Origin: Cyclobacteriaceae bacterium
GTDB taxonomy: Bacteria; Bacteroidota; Bacteroidia; Cytophagales; Cyclobacteriaceae
Length of the DNA: 64,000 nucleotides
Direction of reading: 5' to 3'
NCBI GenBank assembly: GCA_022842845.1
Contig: JALHOT010000001.1
Location: forward strand, 212,515-276,514
The position numbers were made by a program, and so were the translations under genes. Numbering within the stretch: the stretch's first letter is position 1; each line of letters begins with the position of its first letter. Positions 53,147-62,824 of the stretch are shown piece by piece. The notes below the pieces were generated by a model. It saw only the letters and a program-made list of their open reading frames with translations, was not told the DNA's origin and searched no databases.

Positions 53147-54616
53147 ATGTATATAGTCATTATTATCCTATACGCTTTATCACTACTCTACATATTTCTG
53201 TTTAGTATTAGTCAGTTACATCTTACCTGGATCTACCTGAAACACAAAAAGAAAGCAGCCTTAACCGCTTGGTCAGAAAATTTTATTCCTCATGTAACTG
53301 TTCAACTCCCAGTATACAATGAAAAGTATGTAGTGGAGCGATTATTAACTGCAGTGAGTAAAATAGATTACCCAAGGGAAAAGCTTGAGATCCAGGTACT
53401 CGATGATTCCACTGATGAGACAACATCAATCATCAAAAAGGAAATCATTTCTCTGGAAAAACAGGGATTAGATATAACGCTAGTTCATCGTGAAAACAGA
53501 AAAGGATTTAAAGCAGGAGCCTTAGCATACGCCACAACAACAGCCAAAGGAGATTTCGTTGCTATTTTTGATGCGGACTTTGTTCCACAAAGGGATTTTC
53601 TTCGCCAAACCATCCCATACTTTATTAATAGCAAAATTGGCGTAGTGCAAACCCGGTGGGGACATCTGAATAAAGATTATTCTTTGCTTACACAGTTACA
53701 AGCCTTCGGCCTTGATGCCCATTTTTCTATTGAGCAAAGTGCGCGCAACCGCGTAGGGAGTTTTATCAACTTTAATGGCACTTGTGGTGTTTGGCGAAAA
53801 CAAAGCATACTAGATGCCGGTGGCTGGCATGAGGACACTTTGACGGAAGATCTTGACCTCAGCTACAGAGCACAATTGAAAGGCTGGGAGTTTTTATACC
53901 TGGAAGAGGTTAGTACTCCAGGTGAATTACCTGTGGTGATGCCTGCCATTAAATCGCAGCAATACCGATGGAATAAAGGAGGCGCTGAAACAGCTAGAAA
54001 AATTTTTATAAAGGTGCTTCGATCAAAGCAGTCTTTTGTTACCAAGATTCATGCTTTCTTCCACCTATTTAATAGTTCGGTTTTCAGCACCTTATTGATT
54101 GCTGCCATCTTAAGCGTCCCCATGCTTATTATTAAAAATGAACATCCTGAATTGAGCTGGTTGTTCCATATTGGTGTTGTTTTTATTCTAGGCTTCTTTT
54201 CAATTGCTGCTTTTTACTGGGTGTCAACCAAACAATTTTCTAAAACGCACAAGTCTTCATTTTTCAGACTGTTCCCTCCATTTTTAATTATTTCTATGGG
54301 ATTGTCATTACACAATGGATTGGCAGTAATTGAAGGCCTGATGGGGCGTAAAACACCCTTTATCAGAACGCCCAAATTCAATATCACTAAAAAGGAGGAC
54401 GGCTGGATTGGAAATACTTACCTGCGTTCTTCATTAAATTTTGTTACTATACTCGAAGGAATTCTATGTCTGTATTTTATCTACGGGTGTTTTGTGGGTA
54501 TTCAGCTTAAAGATGCAGGCCTGCTCTTCTTTCATATTATGTTGGCCCTTGGCTTTGGTTCAATATTTATGTATTCTATCAAACCATTATTCACACGGAA
54601 AATTAAAGTTGGATGA
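53147..54616 (+). CDS. Processive family 2 glycosyltransferase, cellulose-synthase-like
   Basis: The 489-residue membrane protein has an N-terminal helix, the GT2 domain with V-Q-L-P-V-Y-N-E, D-D-S-T-D, D-A-D-F and T-E-D-L-D-L motifs, and the processivity motif Q-Q-Y-R-W-N-K. About four further helices lie in the C-terminal third. It should polymerise or extend a polysaccharide, with the product directed outward. It lies between the small GT2 gene and a GT-C gene whose ATG overlaps its stop by four bases. Confidence 0.88.
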   Translation: MYIVIIILYALSLLYIFLFSISQLHLTWIYLKHKKKAALTAWSENFIPHVTVQLPVYNEKYVVERLLTAVSKIDYPREKLEIQVLDDSTDETTSIIKKEIISLEKQGLDITLVHRENRKGFKAGALAYATTTAKGDFVAIFDADFVPQRDFLRQTIPYFINSKIGVVQTRWGHLNKDYSLLTQLQAFGLDAHFSIEQSARNRVGSFINFNGTCGVWRKQSILDAGGWHEDTLTEDLDLSYRAQLKGWEFLYLEEVSTPGELPVVMPAIKSQQYRWNKGGAETARKIFIKVLRSKQSFVTKIHAFFHLFNSSVFSTLLIAAILSVPMLIIKNEHPELSWLFHIGVVFILGFFSIAAFYWVSTKQFSKTHKSSFFRLFPPFLIISMGLSLHNGLAVIEGLMGRKTPFIRTPKFNITKKEDGWIGNTYLRSSLNFVTILEGILCLYFIYGCFVGIQLKDAGLLFFHIMLALGFGSIFMYSIKPLFTRKIKVG

Positions 54617-55968
54617 AGGAAAGGAAATGGTCATTCATTTTTCTCTCCCTTTTTGTAAGCACTTGCTACATCGTACTCACCTATTTTACCAAGCGTCACG
54701 AAACCATTCACTTACTTTCCCTTTATACGATTATATTCTTCTCCTACTTATACATCACTTTAAAAACAAAAGAAGAAGACACACAATACTACATTTGGCT
54801 AAGCGTATCTATTAATATAATCATATTATTTGCCATCCCTTCTCTTTCTGATGATTTCTATCGCTTCATTTGGGATGGGCGACTTCTGCAAGCTGGGATC
54901 CATCCATTTGCAGCGACCCCTTCATCCTATGCCCAAAATAATTTTCAGCTTGAAGGGTTGACGCCTGATTTATACGATGCATTAAATTCTAAAGAATACT
55001 TCACCATCTATCCACCTGTTGCACAGGGCATTTTCTGGCTGGCTACTTTCTTCAATAAATCTATTTTTGGGAGTCTTTTAGTAATGAAGGTGTTGATTTT
55101 ACTTTCACAAATCGCTTCGATCATTCTCATTCAAAAAATATTGCGGCAACTACAGCTACCCACCAAACATGTTCTATTGTATTGCCTCAATCCCTTAGTC
55201 ATTCTTGAATTAACGGGTAATGTGCATTTTGAAGCATTTGTTATTCTCTTTTTACTAAGCTCGTTCTATTACCTGCAAAAAAACAAGCTTGCTTTATCGG
55301 CTATCATTTTTTCGATGGCTGTTTGCACTAAGCTTTTACCCTTAATATTTCTTCCAGCCTTTCTCTTTTATATTGGCTGGAAAAAATCAGTCCGTTACTA
55401 TTTTATAGTAGGCACTGTTACGGCATTACTTTTCTTACCATTATTGAATCATGAAATCATAACTGGTTTATCAAACAGCCTATCTTATTATTTTAAAAAG
55501 TTTGAGTTTAACGCCAGTATCTATTACCTCGTCAGAGAATGGGGTTATTGGCAATACGGGTATAATATTATTCAAACAGTTGGCTGGAAGTTGGGAATCA
55601 TCAGTGCCATACTTATTTCTTCTCTTACACTTTATCGGCTGGTTATTAGGCAACAAAACATATCAAAGATTTTGATTCTTACAGACTGGTCTATTGTTCT
55701 TCTGATTTACTTGCTGTTTACCACCACAGTTCATCCCTGGTACATTGTACCACTTATTGCCTTTTCGGTTTTTACGCAGTTAAAATTCCCAATAATCTGG
55801 TCATTTTTCATTTTCCTCACTTACGCAGGTTATACAGAAAATGCATTTGTGGAGAACTACTGGATTACAGGCCTGGAGTATGTAGTCATTATTGTAACTG
55901 CACTGACGGAGCTTATCCCTCGATTTAAGCCATCATCAACTAAGCAACTCTCGTACAATTTCGATTGA
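54613..55968 (+). CDS. Polytopic GT-C-type glycosyltransferase
   Basis: The 451-residue protein has about 11-12 hydrophobic segments. The loop after the third helix holds S-D-D-F-Y-R-F-I-W-D-G (the D-D/E-type acidic loop of GT-C enzymes), and I-H-P-F and V-H-P-W-Y-I motifs occur. GT-C enzymes use polyprenyl-phosphate sugars. It resembles mannosyltransferases in size and layout. Its ATG overlaps the processive GT2 stop by four bases, and its 3' end overlaps recO on the other strand by 33 bases. Confidence 0.8.
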   Translation: MKERKWSFIFLSLFVSTCYIVLTYFTKRHETIHLLSLYTIIFFSYLYITLKTKEEDTQYYIWLSVSINIIILFAIPSLSDDFYRFIWDGRLLQAGIHPFAATPSSYAQNNFQLEGLTPDLYDALNSKEYFTIYPPVAQGIFWLATFFNKSIFGSLLVMKVLILLSQIASIILIQKILRQLQLPTKHVLLYCLNPLVILELTGNVHFEAFVILFLLSSFYYLQKNKLALSAIIFSMAVCTKLLPLIFLPAFLFYIGWKKSVRYYFIVGTVTALLFLPLLNHEIITGLSNSLSYYFKKFEFNASIYYLVREWGYWQYGYNIIQTVGWKLGIISAILISSLTLYRLVIRQQNISKILILTDWSIVLLIYLLFTTTVHPWYIVPLIAFSVFTQLKFPIIWSFFIFLTYAGYTENAFVENYWITGLEYVVIIVTALTELIPRFKPSSTKQLSYNFD

Positions 55969-56601
55969 TTTAAGATCACCAAATGAATCAATATGGGAAG
56001 CGTAAAACCTGATGATTGACTCTAATGCCAGCCTGCGCTGTTGGTAATGGAGAGTGAGCTGTGTAGTGTATTCAGCCGTAATCAATGCGCTCAATGTATC
56101 GTCTTGTGTGGTGTGCACCAAACTATCGATCAATACTTCATCAGATCGGTTTGCACCAAAACCCAAGTATCTGCTTAGTTTCAATAAGAAAATAAGATGA
56201 AAGTTTTCGATGTTGTTGGTAAGATGATCTAAGGTGATGAAAGAATTTTGTATAAATTCAAATAACTCTTGGGGATGACTCTCATCTTTCAGACTCTTGT
56301 TGAGCACTTCGCTCAGAAACATGGCAATACTCGACTTACGAATATCGGTTGAAAAGCTTTGGTAGGCGTAAATACATTTCAACTCCTTGATTCTGGCTAT
56401 TTGCTGATTGGGTTTATGGTAGACCACAAGATCAAGTAAAGTAAGAGGTTGGTATAAAGCCATTCTCGCAGACTTCTGCGATCTTACATTATTAACGATG
56501 TATGCATGCGTACCGAAACTTTCAGTGAAAATAGTAACGATAATAGAGGTTTCTTTAAAACGCGTAAACCTTAACACCAATCCCCTGGTTTTTTGTAGCA
56601 T
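55936..56601 (-). CDS. recO: DNA repair protein RecO
   Basis: From the ATG at 56601 the protein has 221 residues. It begins L-Q-K-T-R-G-L-V-L-R-F-T-R-F-K-E-T-S-I-I-V, the OB-fold typical of RecO, followed by G-x-x-x-Y-I-V-N-N-V-R and a helical C-terminus. RecO helps load RecA onto SSB-coated DNA in RecFOR repair. The zinc-finger Cys residues of some RecO proteins are absent. It lies 10 bases after porZ on the same strand; its longer frame (to 56655) only overlaps porZ. Confidence 0.9.
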   Translation of the reverse strand: MLQKTRGLVLRFTRFKETSIIVTIFTESFGTHAYIVNNVRSQKSARMALYQPLTLLDLVVYHKPNQQIARIKELKCIYAYQSFSTDIRKSSIAMFLSEVLNKSLKDESHPQELFEFIQNSFITLDHLTNNIENFHLIFLLKLSRYLGFGANRSDEVLIDSLVHTTQDDTLSALITAEYTTQLTLHYQQRRLALESIIRFYASHIDSFGDLKSIEIVRELLS

Positions 56602-56611
56602 TGATGTGGCT

Positions 56612-58858
56612 TTAATCCAACAACACGATCTTACCAGAAAAGCTTTCCATACCATCAGGTTGGATCGCTATTACTAAGTACACACCAGTACTAACACGAC
56701 TACCTGTGTAATCAGTAAGATTCCAAGATGCTGCACCTCCATTGGCTTGAATTTCTTTGATCAACTTACCACTTGCATCCACAATTTTGATAAATGCGTT
56801 CTCCATTAAATCTGCAACAGTCACAACTCCACTAAACTCAGGAAGAACAGGGTTAGGAAAAATTCTTACATTATTAAAACCAGCTTTGGCAATGCTTGCA
56901 TCTGACCGAAAAGAAACAAGACCTTTATCTGTCACAATGAAGACTTCTCCACTTTGTTTATTTATTTCAATATCTGTGATAAAATTTGAAGGAAGTGGGG
57001 AATTGTCAGTTGTAAAATTATAAATCACTTCTTCAACGGTAGTATCAAAAAGCCAAAGGCCCCGGCTCGTCCCAACCCATTTCCGATCTCCCTCGTCCAC
57101 AGCCAAAGCAGTAATTCTTTCCTCACTGAGTACAAACCTGCCGTCTATAATTGGCCGAATAGCATCCGTTCCTGCAAATGGATAGTAGGCTAAGCCTTTA
57201 GCGGTACCTACCCACATGTAATCACGCTTGTCATGAGCTATTGACAGCACCTCCTTGTCAGGCAGTAAACCTCCACCGGGTAATTCATTCAACAACTTAA
57301 CAGGCGCACCTTGTCTGTTAAATATTTGAACTCCACCACCACCTGCTTCACTTAACAACATCCACACATTACCCGATAAATCAGTCTCAATTTTAAATGG
57401 ATATCTTCCTGGTATATTATTAGATGAGTAGGAGCTGAGTTGATTATCGGGCTTCAATAAATGCAAAGAGGTAACAGCACCATAGGATGCAATCCACAAA
57501 CCATTTTCCGCCCTTTTTATTGATGCTATTTTTTGAACTATTGTATTGTTTTCAGACAGAAGAATAGAAGCCCCGGTCTCATCCAATCTTGCAAGACCTC
57601 CGTTAAAGGAAGAAACAAATAAGCCATTGACAAAATCTTCTGCCGCATCAGTGATAAAATCTATACCCGTACCTCTTTGATTCCAGATACCTTGATCAAA
57701 AACACTTATGTTTTTTAATGCATTAGATGCAGCAAACTGTTGATTGAAATCTCCGTGCACAGTCACTATTTTTCCATTAACATATTTAGTCCTGAAAAAG
57801 AGAGGGGATGCAGGGCCATTGGGTATATTCACTTGCCAGGTTTCACCTGATTCCTTTAATAAACCATTGGATGCATCCGCTACCCACTTCGAAGAATTAA
57901 CTACCATTGCATACTTCACATTACTAAGTAAAGGATCTACTCTTTCCATAAAAGAAACAAAATCAGTCGTTTCAATTATTCTTTCATTTATACCATAAAT
58001 AAAAGCAGAACTGGATGAGTTTATAAAGGCGTATGCTGGAAGTACAGGAAGAGTACTGTTTTTCCGCCAAGCGACACCATTGAATTGGTAAATACCCAAC
58101 CCATCTAGGGCGGCAATCATTTTATTCTTATGCGAGGCTATTAAGCCAATGTTTCGCACAAAGTCGCCTGTATCAAAACGTTGCCACTGATTAAAATCCA
58201 GCAAATTACTATCAAGCTTGCCTTTCAAAATACCATTTGTAGTAGCCAGGTATACGCTATCGCCTTGCTTAGCGGTTTGATTCACGCCAATCAATTGTCC
58301 AGAGCGACCAAGATTACGCCATGTTTCCCTTACTTCATTTTTATCCAGATCAAAGAGTACTACACCATAATCGGTGCTGAGGAAAGCAATGGACTCATCG
58401 ATTAAAATATGATTAATGCCCGGTGACACTAAAACACCTGATGGATTGACTAGCCTGGTATAAGTAAGTACTGAGTTCTCCCGAATAAAATCCAAAGCAC
58501 CATTTTGGTACGCAACTATTAATTGTTGACGAACCCCATCATAATTTATGGCTGTAATATCTGTGTTTGAAAGTGCGTTCAGGGTGGAGTAGGTAACGAA
58601 ACTGCCGTCATCAAAATCATAAGCCAAGACAGCGTTAGCCGAGGCTGCAAATATTTTATTACCACCCTCCGCCAAATGATTGACAGTCTTAAAGGAAAGA
58701 TGTGCCCTCCAGGTACCAACGGGTATATTTTCCTGAGCAATCAGTGTAGAGCTCACGAGTATAATGAAGGCAAAGCCATTCAATGAATAGCGCCATAATA
58801 CCCTTAAACCTTTAGCTTTTATTTTCAATGGAATTGTTTGATACTTGTGAGTTATCAA
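56612..58858 (-). CDS. porZ: PorZ-like type IX secretion component
   Basis: The 748-residue protein has an N-terminal signal (F-A-F-I-I-L-V-S-S-T-L-I-A-Q), two successive beta-propeller-like regions with W-V-G-T-x-x-G-L blades, and a C-terminal type-A sorting domain (I-F-P-N-P-V near residue 670, then D-A-S-G-K-L-I and S-T-G-V-Y-L-V). This layout and length match PorZ, the surface protein that provides anionic lipopolysaccharide to the type IX attachment complex. Its ATG overlaps tdk by four bases and recO follows 10 bases later. Confidence 0.8.
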   Translation of the reverse strand: MITHKYQTIPLKIKAKGLRVLWRYSLNGFAFIILVSSTLIAQENIPVGTWRAHLSFKTVNHLAEGGNKIFAASANAVLAYDFDDGSFVTYSTLNALSNTDITAINYDGVRQQLIVAYQNGALDFIRENSVLTYTRLVNPSGVLVSPGINHILIDESIAFLSTDYGVVLFDLDKNEVRETWRNLGRSGQLIGVNQTAKQGDSVYLATTNGILKGKLDSNLLDFNQWQRFDTGDFVRNIGLIASHKNKMIAALDGLGIYQFNGVAWRKNSTLPVLPAYAFINSSSSAFIYGINERIIETTDFVSFMERVDPLLSNVKYAMVVNSSKWVADASNGLLKESGETWQVNIPNGPASPLFFRTKYVNGKIVTVHGDFNQQFAASNALKNISVFDQGIWNQRGTGIDFITDAAEDFVNGLFVSSFNGGLARLDETGASILLSENNTIVQKIASIKRAENGLWIASYGAVTSLHLLKPDNQLSSYSSNNIPGRYPFKIETDLSGNVWMLLSEAGGGGVQIFNRQGAPVKLLNELPGGGLLPDKEVLSIAHDKRDYMWVGTAKGLAYYPFAGTDAIRPIIDGRFVLSEERITALAVDEGDRKWVGTSRGLWLFDTTVEEVIYNFTTDNSPLPSNFITDIEINKQSGEVFIVTDKGLVSFRSDASIAKAGFNNVRIFPNPVLPEFSGVVTVADLMENAFIKIVDASGKLIKEIQANGGAASWNLTDYTGSRVSTGVYLVIAIQPDGMESFSGKIVLLD

Positions 58859-59439
58859 CGGTCTTTCATGCCCTCTAAAAATGCTGAGCGACTTCTCGCC
58901 TCATAAATATTCTTCTCTCCTACCACTACCTGGCGTTCATCATCCGTTAATCGATAACTGTAAGAAGCCAGTTCACCTGTTTGAGCACAAATGGCATGAA
59001 CCTTAGTAACAAATTCTGCCACTGCCATTAAGAAGGGCATAGGTCCAAATGGTTTGCCTTCAAAATCCATATCAAGACCGGCAACAATCACACGCTTGCC
59101 ACTATTAGCCAATTTATTACAAACCTCCACAATACTTGTGTCGAAAAACTGTGCTTCATCAATTCCCACCACATCACAGTCGCCAGCGAGTAATAAGATA
59201 TCATCTGCAAAATTTACCGTGGTTGATCTAATTGAATTTTGGTTATGCGAAACAACATCTGTTGTATGATAACGGTTATCGGTAACCGGTTTGAATATTT
59301 CAACATGCTGCTTGGCGATCAACGCACGGTTTAATCTTCGGATCAGCTCCTCCGTTTTACCAGAAAACATACAGCCACACACTACCTCTATCCAACCAGC
59401 ATGTTGCTTTCTTCTACCTAAATGGGGTTCAATAAACAT
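58855..59439 (-). CDS. tdk: Thymidine kinase, TK1-like, without zinc ligands
   Basis: The 194-residue protein has the P-loop G-C-M-F-S-G-K-T-E-E-L, D-E-A-Q-F-F and the L-D-M-D-F-E-G-K-P-F lasso region, which define the TK1 family. It phosphorylates thymidine. Usual TK1 proteins hold a zinc with C-x-x-C and C-x-x-H/C; here these are I-C-A-Q-T-G and A-R-S-R-S-A, so at least three ligands are lost. The end of the gene overlaps porZ and it lies 27 bases after the ferredoxin gene. Confidence 0.93.
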   Translation of the reverse strand: MFIEPHLGRRKQHAGWIEVVCGCMFSGKTEELIRRLNRALIAKQHVEIFKPVTDNRYHTTDVVSHNQNSIRSTTVNFADDILLLAGDCDVVGIDEAQFFDTSIVEVCNKLANSGKRVIVAGLDMDFEGKPFGPMPFLMAVAEFVTKVHAICAQTGELASYSYRLTDDERQVVVGEKNIYEARSRSAFLEGMKDR

Positions 59440-59466
59440 AGGGGTAAAGGTAAAAAAATCGAGCGA

Positions 59467-59829
59467 TCAGCCATTAGCCTTAGCCTGACTTCCATCCCTA
59501 TTTGAGTAGCGGATATGGGGTAGCTGACTCTCCTCCGGCACCTGTATTGTAATATCTCCTGATAACCTTACCTGGCAGCTCAGTCTTTCATCTTCCAGGA
59601 GTAATTTCTTCTCACGATACTTGAGCTCTGCAGGCGACAAAACACTCAGTGAGGCCATCCCCTCCAATACCTGTACTTTGCAAGTGGTGCAGCGGCCCTT
59701 CCCGCCACAGGCATGCATCCAGTCCTGCCCGCTTTCAAGGAGACAATGAAGCAAAGATCGCTTGCAATCCAGCAAATCAAGCTCCTGATTGTACAAATTT
59801 TTAATGACCACACGGCCCATAAAATACAT
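59467..59829 (-). CDS. [2Fe-2S] ferredoxin
   Basis: The 120-residue protein (ATG at 59829; ATG at 59820 is also possible) has the plant-type cluster motif A-C-G-G-K-G-R-C-T-T-C and a fourth Cys in L-S-C-Q-V. The C-x5-C-x2-C...C spacing binds a [2Fe-2S] cluster. The C-terminal tail of about 25 residues is polar. It lies first in the ferredoxin - tdk - porZ - recO run on the minus strand. Partner enzyme unknown. Confidence 0.9.
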   Translation of the reverse strand: MYFMGRVVIKNLYNQELDLLDCKRSLLHCLLESGQDWMHACGGKGRCTTCKVQVLEGMASLSVLSPAELKYREKKLLLEDERLSCQVRLSGDITIQVPEESQLPHIRYSNRDGSQAKANG

Positions 59830-59846
59830 TTTTTACTGAAAGCGTT

Positions 59847-59854
59847 TAACTTTG
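59847..59854 (+). promoter_or_regulatory. Possible -7 promoter box of the helical-protein gene
   Basis: TAACTTTG matches TAnnTTTG and lies 14 bases before the ATG at 59869. No clear TTG was seen about 20 bases upstream. Confidence 0.35.
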
Positions 59855-59868
59855 ACTAATCTTACATT

Positions 59869-60819
59869 ATGGAAGACAAAATCAGTCAGCAAGCCATCAA
59901 CGATTATAGCGAGCAATATACACGCAAATTACTAGACCGCTTCTACGCTCAAAAGGACTTTATCAATGGGCAGGAAATTTTGACACTTTCAGAAGTTGAA
60001 CAGGTTAACTTATTTATTGTTCAGTCGCTTTTCAGAACCTGGAAAAGTGAGATACAAAAAAACAGAAGTGTCTATTTCGACTATGAAGCAGCGGCCGTAT
60101 TAGAAGCACAGCATAACCTTATGAATGTGTTGTCGCGACACATTAAGGTGAGCAGAAAACACCTGGAGCCCTTATTGCAACAGGCAGTCATGCAAACACT
60201 GAATGATGTACTCAATCCCTACGATTTCTTCTCCAAGCTGATCACCAGCCATAATAACGAACTACATCTCGAGACTTTCAAAGAGGAGTTAAAATATTTA
60301 AAACTGAATAAGGCCCCGCTATTGCGACTATCCCAAATTCTTCAGGAACAAAAAATACAAAACATTTCAGGTAACGAAGCTTTCAGCATTCTAGATACTA
60401 TACTGGAGGACCTGAATTTTACACCTGAGGATATCGACCCCTTACTACAAAAATTCAGTATTATCGAACCGGTTTCCATGGAGATGCTCTACGAGAAAAA
60501 AGCCAAGCCCCCTGCGAAGCCAGCTGAACCAGCTAAGCAAATGACTGGTGCTCATGTTAAAGAAGTAAAGACGCTGGCTGATGATTTTCAGAAAATCAAC
60601 GTAATAAGGGAGAGTCTTACCATCAACCAGAAATTCATGTTTACCAAGTCGCTTTTTGGTGGAGATTTTGAACTTTTCAGTGAGACCATCAACGCTTTAG
60701 ATAAAAAGAATTCCTTTGACGAAGCTATTGAATACTTAGAGGAACATTTAACACAATGGGATCAAGAAAGCGAAGAGTTTCATGAATTCATGGAACTTAT
60801 TGAAAAACGATTTAACTAA
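59869..60819 (+). CDS. Cytoplasmic helical protein, conserved C-terminal motif
   Basis: The 316-residue protein has no signal peptide and is mainly helical. A central Lys/Pro/Ala-rich linker (K-A-K-P-P-A-K-P-A-E-P-A) separates two parts. The C-terminal part contains I-N-Q-K-F-M-F-T-K-S-L-F-G-G-D-F-E-L-F, a pattern I recall in several uncharacterised Bacteroidota proteins, but the function is unknown. It begins a plus-strand run with the gene at 60830 (10-base gap). Confidence 0.65.
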   Translation: MEDKISQQAINDYSEQYTRKLLDRFYAQKDFINGQEILTLSEVEQVNLFIVQSLFRTWKSEIQKNRSVYFDYEAAAVLEAQHNLMNVLSRHIKVSRKHLEPLLQQAVMQTLNDVLNPYDFFSKLITSHNNELHLETFKEELKYLKLNKAPLLRLSQILQEQKIQNISGNEAFSILDTILEDLNFTPEDIDPLLQKFSIIEPVSMEMLYEKKAKPPAKPAEPAKQMTGAHVKEVKTLADDFQKINVIRESLTINQKFMFTKSLFGGDFELFSETINALDKKNSFDEAIEYLEEHLTQWDQESEEFHEFMELIEKRFN

Positions 60820-60829
60820 ACTGTAAAGC

Positions 60830-61288
60830 ATGCGACTAACTCTTTTTTTGTTTCTGCTTACTGCTGGTCATGTCTTTGCACAACCAAAAACCATTACCCT
60901 ATATAAAACTTTTGGTGGCGTTCGCTTTGAGCGCGACAGCTTGATCCTCAGCCCGAAGCAAGTTCAATACATGCTAGAGGAAGACGCGATTGCCCTTTCG
61001 TTATTCAAAAAAGCCCGAATCAATTCAGCTACTGCCAGTATTTTAGGTTTCGCAGGAGGCGTACTCATTGGTATACCAGTAGGGACTGCATTATTGGGTG
61101 GTAACCCAGAATGGGGCCTGGCTTTGGGAGGGGCAACACTTATTGGGGTGAGCATCCCCTTCAACCGACTTTTTATAAGACAAGCCCAGCAGGCAATAGA
61201 CAGACACAATCAGTTAGGCAGTGTAAATAAACTAAAGCCTGAAATATTTTGGGCTGGTAACCAGGCAGGCCTCAGGCTGCGCTTGTAA
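60830..61288 (+). CDS. Exported small protein with glycine-rich hydrophobic segments
   Basis: The 152-residue protein has a signal peptide (L-F-L-F-L-L-T-A-G-H-V-F-A-Q). Two glycine-rich hydrophobic segments follow (I-L-G-F-A-G-G-V-L-I-G-I-P-V-G and G-L-A-L-G-G-A-T-L-I-G-V-S-I-P), and a polar C-terminal part with R-Q-A-Q-Q-A-I-D-R-H-N. Glycine-zipper-like segments suggest membrane association. It is probably co-transcribed with the gene at 59869. Confidence 0.6.
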   Translation: MRLTLFLFLLTAGHVFAQPKTITLYKTFGGVRFERDSLILSPKQVQYMLEEDAIALSLFKKARINSATASILGFAGGVLIGIPVGTALLGGNPEWGLALGGATLIGVSIPFNRLFIRQAQQAIDRHNQLGSVNKLKPEIFWAGNQAGLRLRL

Positions 61289-61378
61289 GCTATTTATCAT
61301 CGCTTAAAAAAATATTAAGTAAAAGCACATTCAATTCTTTGGTTTTTATACATTTAGTAAACCAAGTCAGTGTGCGGT

Positions 61379-62716
61379 ATGGCGAAAGCTAAAAAGGAGA
61401 AAAAAATTTTTGTACTTGACACCTCTGTCATTCTTTACGAACACAATTCCATCCTCAACTTTGATGAACACGACATCGGCATACCGATCACCGTTTTAGA
61501 GGAACTTGACAACTTCAAGAAAGGAAACGACACCAAAAACTTTGAGGCCAGAGAATTCATCAGGCTCATTGATAAGCTCGCAAAAGACCAAAGCCTGGGC
61601 CAGTGGAATCCCATCAACGGAAAAGGAAAGGGCAACTTCAAAGTGTTGATGGACACCAAGAGTGCTGTTGATGCCAACAAGGTTTTTAATGAACACAAAG
61701 CCGATCATCATATAATCAACTCTGCCCTTCAACTTCAACAAGAAGAGAAAGGGAAAAAGGTGATTCTCGTTTCCAAGGATATTAACCTCCGTCTCAAAGC
61801 AAAATCACTCGGACTTACTGCTGAGGATTACACCACCGGTAAGGTGCAGAACATATCATCATTGCATGCCGGCAAATCTGTGATCGAAGATGTTGACTCC
61901 GATATGATTAACCTCCTTTACGAAAAGGGCTACATCGAACCCAAAGAATTACTGGGCGACACCTCCACATTAAAGAACAACTACTACATTCTGCGCAGCG
62001 GCAAGAAGTCTGCCTTAGCCTACTTCAATCCCTTCAACGGCATGCTGGAACATGTGGAGAAGCGAAGCATTTTTGGTATTAAACCCAGAAATGCAGAACA
62101 GGCTTTTGCCATCCATGCATTGATGAAGCCCGAGATCAGGCTTGTCTCTATCCAAGGTATAGCGGGAACTGGAAAAACTTTAATAGCCCTGGCAGCAGCG
62201 CTGGAGCAGAAGCGCGATTACAAACAAATATTTCTGGCACGTCCTATCGTACCGTTAAGCAATAAAGATATAGGATATTTACCGGGTGATATTAAATCCA
62301 AATTGAATCCATACATGGAGCCGCTGTGGGACAATTTAAAGTATATTCAGAATCAATACAGCGAAACCGATAAGGAGTACACTAAGATTACAGAGTTGGT
62401 GAATCAGGAGAAACTCTTAATACAACCCCTAGCCTACATTCGCGGCAGAAGTTTATCCAACATATTCTTCATTGTTGATGAGGCTCAGAACCTAACTCCG
62501 CACGAAGTCAAAACAATCATCACCCGCGCAGGAGAAGGAACAAAAATTATTTTCACTGGGGATATTTATCAGATAGACACACCTTATCTCGACTCACAAA
62601 GTAATGGATTGTCTACCCTCATCGATCGCTTAAAAGATCATGAGTTATATGCGCACGTTACTTTAGAGAAAGGAGAGCGCTCAGAATTGGCAAATCTTGC
62701 TAATGAGCTACTTTAG
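61379..62716 (+). CDS. PhoH-like protein with N-terminal PIN domain
   Basis: The 445-residue protein starts at the ATG 61379 (the frame's GTG at 61370 is less likely). It has a PIN domain with F-V-L-D-T-S-V-I-L and a later D-x-N acidic site (residues 1-150), then a PhoH ATPase with G-I-A-G-T-G-K-T, F-I-V-D-E-A-Q-N and F-T-G-D-I-Y-Q-I-D. PIN-PhoH proteins are thought to act as RNA helicase-nucleases. It lies alone in a plus-strand run. Confidence 0.88.
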   Translation: MAKAKKEKKIFVLDTSVILYEHNSILNFDEHDIGIPITVLEELDNFKKGNDTKNFEAREFIRLIDKLAKDQSLGQWNPINGKGKGNFKVLMDTKSAVDANKVFNEHKADHHIINSALQLQQEEKGKKVILVSKDINLRLKAKSLGLTAEDYTTGKVQNISSLHAGKSVIEDVDSDMINLLYEKGYIEPKELLGDTSTLKNNYYILRSGKKSALAYFNPFNGMLEHVEKRSIFGIKPRNAEQAFAIHALMKPEIRLVSIQGIAGTGKTLIALAAALEQKRDYKQIFLARPIVPLSNKDIGYLPGDIKSKLNPYMEPLWDNLKYIQNQYSETDKEYTKITELVNQEKLLIQPLAYIRGRSLSNIFFIVDEAQNLTPHEVKTIITRAGEGTKIIFTGDIYQIDTPYLDSQSNGLSTLIDRLKDHELYAHVTLEKGERSELANLANELL

Positions 62717-62824
62717 GAATAGTTAATCTCAAAAAGAGACTAATCCATTTAAAAACATTGATTTTGACTTGATTCCAGTCCGGAACCTCTTTTGCATAAA
62801 AGCAGATACTAAAGAAAGAGGCGT

